Source of the DNA: Thuidium tamariscinum
Taxonomy: Eukaryota; Streptophyta; Bryopsida; Hypnales; Thuidiaceae
NCBI GenBank assembly: GCA_947034885.2
Contig: OX344751.2
Coordinates: forward strand, 6,882,001-6,946,000
Length of the DNA: 64,000 nucleotides
Direction of reading: 5' to 3'
Shown: positions 24,529 to 33,960 of the stretch, piece by piece
How positions within the stretch are numbered: the stretch's first letter is position 1
How the letters are laid out: the number at the start of each line of letters is the position of its first letter
Notes under the pieces: model-generated
What the model was told of the DNA's origin: nothing
What the model saw: only the letters and a program-made list of their open reading frames with translations
The model's database searches: none
Program-made: the position numbers and the translations under genes

Positions 24529-26208
24529 ATGTCAAACCCTCCACAAAGCAACAAAGTTCGGAGACATATGGCTTAGTCGAATGATATTGAGATGGAAAAT
24601 GCGGTTGGTTCACAAAAGCGCATGACACCAGAAGCTGAAGCATCCACACAAAAGAAATCAAAAGGCACCGTCACAACTATAACACTACTCAGTGAACCAG
24701 TACCTTACAAATTTTGGTATGGGTTTCCTACTATGGAAATCCTTGCCTACGAAGCCAGTATGCCGCCATTCACCAATAAAGCATCAATAGAAGAACTCAT
24801 TACTTAAGGATACAATCCACAAGAAGCAGACGACCTCACAAAAGCCCGTATGTCATTTCCTCGCGTGCAACAAAAGTTGTGGCCTACATCAAGACCCAAC
24901 AATATTGCAAGCCAGCACTTCAACCTAACTCAAATTCCCTTTGATGTTGAGGTAAACATGCACACCCAACTTGCTCTCGATTACCACATTCTCTTACATT
25001 TCGAAAAACCTTTGTTCCCATTGACCCAAAAACAAGCCATGGTAAAGATTTTGGGGCGTTTTCAAGAGATGAACATACAGTTAGGGGATAGCATTGCTGA
25101 CCCCATAGCAATCCTATGTCATGGAGCCAAAAACTCCAAAGTCTGGTCAGGCATGGCTAGAATTCACCTTCAAAACCCAGAAATTGATGGTAAAGCTCTA
25201 CTCCATGGTACTAGAGTGTTTGCTATCCCTCTAGATAATGACATACTCACAATAGCCAAAGTCTCCAAATCATTTGATCCTATTACCTCTAGTACCCTAC
25301 TCTCTATCAAGATTAATAGTGAGACCATCCGGAACATGGAACCCCATCACCTTTTCAAACAGACACTCGAAGAGAGTTTCCATAGGGGCTTTGCATTTGA
25401 ACTAACATAGGTTCAAAAACCTACCGCTGAACCTTATGGCTGGTTGACAACAACATCACTGGAGCAACTGGCAAAAATGAAGCAGTAACGAATTGCAGTA
25501 TTGGGTGAATTTCTACAACCAGTTACTCAAGACTTGAATCAATTGACTCGTGAGGAGGTGAACAAGAGAAACTGCCTAGTATTCATTGTCAAAGGCATCA
25601 ACCTCACCAAATCCATTGCTGAAGTAACCCAGGGATTTCACGACCACTTTGGAGTCAAAAATGTCAAATCCATCTTCTTCCCATGGTATAAAGGAGATGC
25701 TCATAGTGGTGTAGCCAATATCAAATGTCTCAACGCCGCAGTTTATAAGCAACATGTGAAAAAATCAACACGCCTTCAGCACAAATGAGTGGAGTTCCAT
25801 CCCCATCCTAACTCTCTAGATGGGACTGCCAAACCCAATGATGAAACCCTTTAGAAATGGGGTTTCCTAGACATCAACACTGCTCTACCTGGTACAATTG
25901 AAGCAATGCAGAACACAGCATCATCCTCTACCCCCAAACAATCATTACAGAGAGAAGAACTATCAGCGTTGATAGGAGAGGCGGTTTCCAAAGAAAATTT
26001 GAAGATGCGTATGGAATTTAAGTCCGACATGAGTCAAATGAAAGAAGAACTGAAAATAGAGGCACAAAGTTATGCAGACAAGGTAGATCAGGAGCTCAGA
26101 GGTAACCTGACAAACCTAGAATCCATCCTAGCTCAGAGCATGCAGATGATTAAAGGCTTGACTCGTTCATCCATTAAAGCCCCCGAACCCTCCTCACTGC
26201 CAAACTAG
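24529..26208 (+). pseudogene. Dualen-like retrotransposon ORF1 (broken)
   Basis: A single reading frame runs from the ATG at 24529 (MSNPPQSNKVRR) to the TAG at 26206-26208. It is interrupted only by stops: TAG 24574, TAA 24805, TAG 25408, TAA 25486, TGA 25786 and TAG 25852. There are no frameshifts, about 559 codons in all. The N-terminal two thirds is not recognised. Around 25560-25800 an alternation of hydrophobic strands and a helix (CLVFIVKGINL, then VKSIFFPW) could be an RRM-like fold as in L1 ORF1 proteins. Residues coded at about 25945-26165 form a heptad-like charged helix (SALIGEAVSKENLKMRMEF...), a probable coiled coil. ORF1 proteins of LINEs bind the element RNA and trimerise; applying that role here is inference. 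Every stop can be explained by C-to-T or G-to-A change from Gln, Arg or Trp codons. Confidence 0.7.
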
Positions 26209-26570
26209 TTCATTTTTACAACGCCATCACCCAAAAACAGAGTGCTATAGTCATATACCTTAGTATTATATCATCCATTATTTGCATTATTCTACTGTAC
26301 ACTGCCACTTGGTGGCAATATAATATATATATTTTGCTTTTGCTTCTCTTCATGCCCTCATCAAATTCCCACCTCTTTTTTGACATTAGATCTCTTACAC
26401 AACAATTAAACACTTATAAATCACACTTATATACACATAAACACATTATGTTTATTAGCAACCATATTCAAATATTTAGTAAAATTTACCAAGACATCCA
26501 AGTAAAATTGAAAACTACCCATCTTATTCCAAAACACCAAATATTCCCTTTGTATATTACAATTCTTTTA

Positions 26571-26600
26571 GGTGGTGATATAGAAACTAACCCAGGACCC
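26571..26600 (+). other. 2A-like translational recoding motif in ORF2
   Basis: Codons 26571-26600 read G-G-D-I-E-T-N-P-G-P, preceded by a hydrophobic run (FPLYITILL). This fits the 2A/StopGo consensus D-(V/I)-E-x-N-P-G-P. In such motifs the ribosome skips the Gly-Pro bond, here between 26597 and 26598, releasing an upstream peptide of about 88 residues. Known 2A-like motifs occur near the N-terminus of ORF2 in several animal non-LTR elements and in trypanosome L1Tc, the same relative position as here. Activity is not shown by sequence. The frame is broken about 40 nt downstream in this copy. Confidence 0.75.
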
Positions 26601-27239
26601 ATGCCCGATATACTTACCACCCACCCACCTCCACATTAAAAAAAGATATAAAATGTATTTTATAACATGCACAATAAAACTACAACCCGAATACCAACAT
26701 TTAGCAAAACGATTTTCACCTATAATAAACATTACACACCCTCACCACAACGACACTACCATAAATTACCCTTACATATCACAATACATTCATCAAAACC
26801 AACACCACCCACCACCAAGACTTTTATTTGCACTTATTACCACAATTAGCCCACAATTAGAGACATGTAACCATCTATTAAGACAAATATCAATCCCAGA
26901 CTGGACCACACTATTACTAGAAAAAATGGTCCTCTTACAAAATCCACCAGAAAGACATATCACAACACCACACCCATACATTCAATTTAAAAATCTACAC
27001 CAAGATATCATTGAACCTTCCAACTCCATTCACAAAGAAATATATAATTTCATTAAACAAACACCTGCAACACCAACCTTACAAATTATGCTTAACAAAT
27101 TTCCATATCTACTTGAGAAACTACTCCTAGAAGCATTAAAATGCAAAGACACTTTGATAGAATACTCCCACCCCACTCTTCTAACCAATTTACCAAACAC
27201 AAATACTATAAATACACAAACTACTAACTCCAATATATA

Positions 27240-27998
27240 CATGACCACATGGAAGGCCACATCAATCAACACAGCCTTACCAAGCCTCCAACAACTAACA
27301 TCACACACACCAACTACCCCTGCAATAATAACAATACAAGAAACCAAAATAACTACAACAAAATCCACAAAATACATCGAAAATTTATTTCCACAATATA
27401 AATTAATATTTAATAATACGCATGCATTAACTAGATGTATGCAACAGAGACGACCATATACACCAGGACGTGGTGGATTCCTTACACTAATAAATAAAAA
27501 ATATGCATACCCAAGAAACATTACCAAAATTCCAACTCCAGCTGCATTTTCACCATATTTACAAATTATAAAAATCAACAATCACCCTTTACAACCATAG
27601 CTACTACTCCACATGTACATGCCATCACATACAAATGATTTACAATTGATACCCAAAATTCAACAATGTATAAGTCAACAAATCTTCCTACACTCAAAAC
27701 ACACTTATATTCTATGTGGAGACTTCAACAGAGACATTGCCTTTATTAGTAGACAAAATGAATTTAACATAACTTTGCAACAAACAGAAGACATAGAATG
27801 GCGTAGATTTATAAAGAGCCAGCAACTCACATATATATCTATTAACAGCCCTTTTTCTAGACAAGGTGGTCAAAACTATACTCAAACTAGTCTAATAGAT
27901 GGTTACTATATAAATACACCTAATTCTACTTTATACACAGTAACCACAAATCATAACCACAACCTCAATTCAGACCATTCACCAATAACATTACATAT
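27240..27998 (+). other. AP-endonuclease (EEP) domain of ORF2
   Basis: Motifs occur in the order expected of the exonuclease-endonuclease-phosphatase family. They are TWKATSIN near 27247, IQETK with Glu at 27340-27342, GDFNRD at 27718-27735, SLIDGYY near 27890-27910, and SDH at 27970-27978. The catalytic Glu, Asp, Asn and His positions are preserved. The only clear lesion is the frame disturbance around 27590-27620, between the last upstream strand and YMPSHTND. This domain nicks target DNA in APE-type LINEs. Confidence 0.8.
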
Positions 27999-28889
27999 AC
28001 CACCAAATACATTACTAGCAAGACCTACAACACCAATAATAAATAAACCACCACGAATATTAAACCCTATTCCCCAAGAAAATATAGAAAGATTTAAAAC
28101 AAACTTTTTTGAGGAACACGCAATTCAAATAAATGAACTAACCACCATTCTTACAAATGAAAATATAACAAACCACCAATGGCATCAAGTATATAATACC
28201 TTAAACCACCTCATACAAAGTATATCCAATAAAATACTTGAAACCTGTAGTGCACCATCATTACCCCATCTAACAAATTGTACAGCCCAACAAGGTGGCT
28301 TTTTACCAAGAAAAATACAGAAAAAATGGAAAGCTCACCTCTCTACTTACCACATGATTAGAAAGGCAATCTACATATCCAAACACACAACAAATTGGAC
28401 AACCCACCCAATAATAGAAGAAATACGTAACCACAACAACACCCACGTCCCACCACCTGAAATACATGGTACAAACCAACAAGAATGGATTAACACCATA
28501 GCAAACCTAGCCAAAAATGCAAACATACAAGCTCGTAAAATAACTACATAATATATTCAAAAATGCATCAAAAAGGCAATCTCAAAATATAGACAACTAT
28601 ATGAAAAAAGTCCCAAAAAAATAAATAAATAAATATTCAAAAACCAAAATACCCCCCCCACTGGATTGCATTTTGGATAGACAAAACAACTTATTAACCA
28701 ACCCTGAAGACATTGCCAATGAAATACACACTCAACAATCAATTAATAATAGCCCTATAGTTCCAACATGCTATTATCTACCAGAACACCTACCACATTG
28801 TACATGCACAGTGAGACAATACCCTTGGCATGACTTAAATGGTTTTGTCATAGACAAACGTGGAACCTCTGATACTCCTTTACATACTT

Positions 28890-29760
28890 ACTTCACTAGA
28901 GAAACGTATGACATATGTTTAAAACACTTATCCAATAATAAAAACCCTGGTCTAGACTCAATTCCAAATATAATCCTTAAAAATATGCCTCAATGTTTTC
29001 AAAACCTCCTTTTTCTATTTTTCAAACATTGTTATAAACACAAACAAATCCCATCATCTTGGAAAACTAGTCTGACTATATTACTTTATAAAAAAGGAGA
29101 TTTTTCTCAATTATCAAATCATAGACCAATTGCACTTGCAAACACCATTTATAAATTTTTCACTAGTACTCTCACTTTAATCCTTTCAAACTATGGTGAA
29201 AATACCAAATCCTACATGATAGCCAAGAAGGATTTAGACCAGAATGCAACACATTACGACAACTACAATTTCTTATAGCAGCTCTAGAAGATGCATGTTT
29301 CACTAATCAAGACATCTACATATTATATATAGACTTCAAAAACGCCTTTGGTTCCATAGACCACGCAAGGCTCTTGGCTATAATGTTAGACCTTGGATAT
29401 CCAAAAGACGCAGTAGCATTAATCGGAAATATTTACTCAAACTCCACTACTATTTTCACAGAAGAACATTTTGGTAAAACTAAACCAATACAAATACAAA
29501 GAGGAACCATTCAAGGTGACACACTCAGTCCATACCTTTTCCTTATCTTTCTTGAACCGCTACTTAGATGGCTCCAAATAGGTAATAATGGCTACAACTT
29601 TGGTATATCCCAGATAACTATAAGTTCTTCAGCATATGCAGATGACCTAGCAGCTACATCAAATAATCCCCAATCACTCCAATCTCAACTAAACAAACTA
29701 GATAAATATTGTGAATGGGAAGGAATGGATTTAGGAGTACCAAAATGTGCAATCACTTGA
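28890..29760 (+). other. Reverse transcriptase domain of ORF2
   Basis: The fingers and palm motifs are readable: KNPGLDSIP, then a basic WKTSLTILLYKKGD, then HRPIAL. After a frame change come EGFRPECNT, IDFKNAFGSIDH (catalytic Asp at 29332-29334), GTIQGDTLSPYLF and AYADD (YADD at 29635-29646). All three metal-binding aspartates are intact. The GxxQGDxLSPxLF form and the large C-terminal thumb region (29815-30636) are typical of non-LTR elements. Confidence 0.85.
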
Positions 29761-30639
29761 TGCCCTAATAAATCAAAAACAAAACCGGACATCTTTAAAA
29801 CTCAAATACTTGCCATGAACATTAGCTATAGAAACCAACAAATACCAGTTTTATACCAGCACGAACCCTACCCATATTTAGGAATACAACTAATACCTTC
29901 TCTAAAATGGAAACTACAAACTCATATCACCACTAAAAAGGTAACAGATCAATGTGCACAACTTACTAACTGCCTAGCTACAATAAAACAAAAAATCAAT
30001 ATGGTTGGCACTGTAATTAGAGCAGGTATAGCCTATAGTTTCTATGCAGTGCCATATTCTCTACCAACAATTAAAAAACTTGATAAAAAGATCATTGGAA
30101 TTCAGAAAACTATATGTGGATTACCAAAATGCACTGCCAACGTAATAGCACAACTTCCACATGAATTTTTTGGACTTGAAGCCTTCTCTCTTAAAAATGC
30201 ATACCTACGTTGCATTAGTGAACAACTTAGAAATGCTCTAAGCGATTCAGGAAGACTAGGAATAATATATAGAGGACTCATCCACCATATATTGGCCAAA
30301 TATAGAGGGGCAGAAAACATTCCAAGAATCAAACAACAAGATTGTGTCAGATCACCTACAACAAGGACCCTCTTTCTTCTAAAGCATGAAGCAAACATCC
30401 ACCTCATGAGTGTAATAGAAAACTTTCAACTACATCCAACAGAACTTGAAAAAGAATGGATGTCACAAACTACTCTTATTCTACCACATATAAATTCCAA
30501 ACTTTCCTTTAAAATGCTACATAAACTCATTTTACATAACATATATAAAATTAAACACATTACACTTCCAAATGGTACAAATTTAATGTCACCTCAAGAC
30601 TTCAAAATATACTACAAAACTCCAACCAAAATTTAAAAA

Positions 30640-32157
30640 GTTGCTTTAAATATAGCTGAACAACTTTTCTGTTATCCACAATGTACACCTGAATGTTTAC
30701 AACCTTGTCCTAGACACTCACTACCAAGAACTCTAAGAGCACAATACATCTCAGATAACTGAGATTTAATTCCCAGGACTTCGTATAACCCTCCACATCC
30801 ACCACCAATACAAATACCACAACAACAAAATCCACCTCTACATATTCAAAACAACCCACTTAGCTTCCCCATGGACATTATAATAGATCATCAAATCAAA
30901 GAAATCAAAGACAGATACAAAATCCCTAAAAAATTTAATATATATTTGTGTCAATGGACACTTGAAAATAATACCACTTATAGTAAATGGCTACCACAAA
31001 GATATCTTTTCCCATTTAATCAACCAACGGTAATTGCACACAACATCAACCTACTAACACAATATTATACAAAACAACAACACAAATACTACAAAAACCT
31101 CATCATGGTCAACTTTAACCATGAACAATCCAGAGATACTAGATTTATCCCACCCCCAACAATAATTCCACTTATGCAAATCTCAACTAATGAATGTAAT
31201 CCAGAAAAAGACATAATAACAAACACACCTACCATAATAACACAAAATGAACTAACACATATATACCTTGACACCGGTAACTACCTCATAACTATTCCAA
31301 CCACTAGATTACAATGGCTATGGAAACAATATCAAACTACTATTCATAATACGCATGGCTTAACACCACCTACACAATCATTTGAAACCGAGATCACATG
31401 GCTATATCAACGTTACAAATATAAGAAATCTAATAAAAACACGCTAAGAATATCGCAACACTCCCTTCCACAAAACATCTTAGACTCCTTAACAAAAACA
31501 TTTGACATTTCTCATTCATATTTCTCATCACCAATCACCTGCTCCACACTAATCACACAATTTTATTCTTTCTTTGAAAGAGATAAAGTATTTGGATCAC
31601 TTGGCAAAGCATTTCAATACAAATGAAAAGGCAAAGGTTTTGCACATCCACAAAACAAAGAAACAGCCCAACAAGCACTACATTGGGCAAGACTAGCAGC
31701 CAAACATGATCTAAACACCATAACTATATTAGTCATACCGGATATAAATTGGTACCATAACTTCTCCCCATATATTGGACCATTTGAAGATACACATGTT
31801 ATTGCACATTTTGCAGCGGACACTATTACATATGAAGAACCAACAATTCCAATTGAACTAAACAAACAACCACACACTGAGACTCTTGCAATACATATTC
31901 TATGCATACATCACCAAAACCACAATATTGGCTCACCCAACCAACTAGACTCCCTCACAAAGATCCTCCAAAATATGCAAATCCCACAGTACCACATACA
32001 AATTGTTGCACCAACACCTAGTAATGTAATAGTAAAAAAGAATTCAAATTGGAAAAAACTCACTTATAAAATCAACTATAATTCAATAAATTTATATACC
32101 CCCCTCGTTACCAACATATACATCTATCCCTCAATTAAAGTTTCCACCGTAATATAG
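30640..32157 (+). other. Extra ORF2 domain between RT and RNase H, possible N6-adenine methyltransferase relative
   Basis: About 500 codons in the RT frame separate the thumb from RNase H, more than the family normally needs. It begins with a Cys-rich stretch (CYPQCTPECLQPC), then a Pro-rich linker. The best-structured part is 31490-31790: HSYFSSPITC, FGSLGKAF at 31591-31614, a broken Trp codon (TGA at 31624), then ALHWARLAA and ILVIPDINWY. The order 'FGSxG..F, short loop, helix, hydrophobic strand, IP..W' recalls PCIF1-type N6-adenine methyltransferases, but the catalytic NPPF is not visible (AHPQ lies at that place). I treat the methyltransferase idea as a hypothesis. If correct, this copy may have lost the active site. 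Confidence 0.4.
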
Positions 32158-32161
32158 CTAA

Positions 32162-32590
32162 TACACAGATGGTTCATTTATACCACCACAACAACATGCA
32201 GATGGACAATGGATACGCGAAAAAGCAGGATCCGGCATATACAATTCTTTCAAAGAAGAAATTCAAATCTCTAAACGGCTTCCTGGTTTACAAACCATTT
32301 TTAGAGTTGAGCTCATGGTCATACACAAAACTCTACGCATAATCACTACCCAATATCCACATGAACCTGCCTACATATTCACTGATTGCCTAAACTGCCT
32401 ATATGTCCTTAATACACAACTAAAAAATCCTACTCTACATCGCAACCATGCAGACAAAATTATATTAGAATCTATAGTAGAGATGCTTCAAAGCCGTATA
32501 CAACCTACAACAATTTCCAAAATTTAAGGCCACACTAATATTATAGGCAATGAACAAGCAGACAAACTTGCAAAAAATGGCACAACAAAA
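32162..32590 (+). other. RNase H domain of ORF2
   Basis: The type I RNase H signature is present: YTDGS (Asp at 32168-32170), RVEL (Glu at 32309-32311), FTDC (Asp at 32394-32396), and GHTNIIGNEQAD (Asp at 32561-32563). The D-E-D-D set and the GH before NEQAD are kept. One TAA at 32525-32527 breaks the frame just before GHTN. The domain would degrade RNA in RNA-DNA hybrids during reverse transcription. Confidence 0.8.
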
Positions 32591-32939
32591 GAATATAAAT
32601 TTGTCTCAAAAAATTATGAATTTGCACACACTACTCCATTCTACTACCAAAAAGATGAATGGCCAGGTCAAGCCCATCGACGTGACAAAGGTCCGATTAG
32701 ATGTTTAGGAACATACATCATCAAACATGATCATGATGATAAAAATCTTGAAATAATGGCACAACGATTTCCTAACATTAGTAAATGGACCCTTAACCCC
32801 GATATACATAAGGACCTCTCTAATGAATTTTGGTCAAACCCTAAAATAACCGACTCACAAAAAACAAGCCTATTAAAATTCCGCACCGGCCAATACATGG
32901 GAAATGCTAGAAAACAATTATTTTTTGGGATTGAGAGAT

Positions 32940-33848
32940 TTCCATCCATCACATGCTCCATTTGTAACTCTCATGACGTAGACACATGGCTCCATGTACT
33001 CTTAAAATGCAAACAACATCATATTCATGCCCTTTGTGTCAAAAGACATAACAAAGCAGTATGGGAATTGAGAAAACTAATCCTATCTACCAAAAATAGT
33101 AGATATTATACTCTCATGAACGCAGGAACATTCAATAACAATCTACAAAAAAACACAGTCCCCCCATGGTTGTTACCTTGCTCTTGCCAAAGACAAAAAT
33201 GTCATTGTAACGCTAGATTTAAACCGGATATCCTCTGGATTAAAGGACTCTCCTACCAAAGCAACCCACCAAATATCCCAGATAATAATCTCACAATACA
33301 ATTCATTGAATTTACATACTCTAATGACAGATTTGCACAAACAACCATAGATAATAAAATTCAAAACACTAGAAGAAAACCATGTTAAAATTGCTGAAAA
33401 CACGTCATGTGGTTTGTGTTGAGTCCCTGTTTATGAACGCAGTCAATATGCAGTGAAAACACAAAAAAATGCAGAAAAAGCATTTTTCTGGGTTTTTTTG
33501 TGTTTTCATTGCATTTTGACTGCGTTCGTAAATAAGGACTCAACACAAACCACATGAAGTGTTTTCAGCAATTTTAACATGGTTTTCTTCTAGTGAAAAT
33601 ACCAACCATTAATAAATAGTATTGCGGCCCAAGGATGGAAAATAGATCCACTTATTGTCATTACAGCAGGAGCTAGAGGAACAACACACATTCCTTCAAT
33701 GAAAATCGTTGAAGCCAAACTTAAATTAACAAAAACTGCTCTAACACACACTTTCAAAGCAATCAATACCATAGCCATACAATACGCTGGATTAATCATT
33801 CTACATAAAAGAAGAATTGAAAACAACCAACCACTTCCAATAGAATAA
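32940..33848 (+). other. CCHC finger and restriction-like endonuclease of ORF2, split by a MITE
   Basis: A C-x2-C-x9-H-x4-C finger (Cys at 32954 and 32963, His at 32993, Cys at 33008) is followed by VKRHNKAVWEL, then KPDIL (Asp at 33227-33229) and IEFTY (Glu at 33308-33310). This is the finger plus R-H-N ... P-D ... (E/D)-x-T pattern of the R2-type restriction-like endonuclease. After the MITE at 33367-33595 the domain resumes in another frame at 33600 with YQPLINSIAAQGWK and a PLIVITAGARGTTH block, ending at 33848. The finger, the P-D and the GW...AGARG blocks make this a convincing second endonuclease. Confidence 0.7.
33367..33595. mobile_element. 229-bp CACTA-like MITE inside ORF2
   Basis: The left end CACTAGAAGAAAACCATG and the right end, read in complement, are identical over more than 30 bp. 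The two arms pair over about 110 bp each with few mismatches, around a short centre (33475-33487). The element starts CACTA and ends TAGTG, and is flanked by AAA on both sides (33364-33366, 33596-33598), a 3-bp duplication as in CACTA elements. Excising 229 bp plus one AAA rejoins the endonuclease frame as ...I-Q-K-Y-Q-P. It is non-coding, so it must have moved with transposase supplied elsewhere. Confidence 0.85.
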
Positions 33849-33960
33849 GAAATCCAACAATGCACATTACATTGCATACTTATCCAAGACTAATAAATTA
33901 ATAACTAAATTGAAGTCAAATCAATCTAATTAATCTAATTAAATCTAACAAAACAAAATT
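33849..33960 (+). repeat. 3' tail of the retrotransposon
   Basis: After the ORF2 stop comes a short G-poor tail ending in irregular repeats of 'aatctaatt' (about 33918-33948), then 'aaaacaaaatt'. LINEs often end in a short simple repeat or A-rich tail. The exact 3' junction and a target duplication could not be found. Confidence 0.45.

Larger units (their letters stand above)
26334..33848 (+). pseudogene. Dualen-like retrotransposon ORF2 polyprotein (broken)
   Basis: From the ATG at 26334 to the TAA at 33846-33848, homologous coding can be followed on the plus strand through several frames. The order is: 2A-like motif, AP-endonuclease, reverse transcriptase, an extra domain, RNase H, CCHC finger, restriction-like endonuclease. 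Frame changes occur near 26640, 27600, 28650 (a run of eight C at 28652-28659), 29190-29220 and 32155. A 232-bp insertion lies at 33367-33598. In-frame stops include TAA 28549, TGA 29758, TAA 30634, a TGA near 30760, TGA 31624 and TAA 32525. Such a polyprotein nicks a genomic target and copies the element RNA there. An AP-endonuclease together with a restriction-like endonuclease and RNase H is the Dualen/RandI arrangement. The coding strand is strongly A- and C-rich and G-poor. This copy is inactive; I infer an old insertion. Confidence 0.8.

Noticed and set aside
24529..26208. Stop-codon readthrough or a non-standard code in retrotransposon ORF1
   Set aside because: The same element has frameshifts elsewhere and an inserted MITE, and the host genes use standard stops. 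Simple decay explains the stops.
27030..27581. 183-codon hydrophobic minus-strand ORF
   Set aside because: It lies exactly opposite the AP-endonuclease region. Its Ile/Val/Cys-rich content is what the A/C-rich coding strand gives when read backwards.
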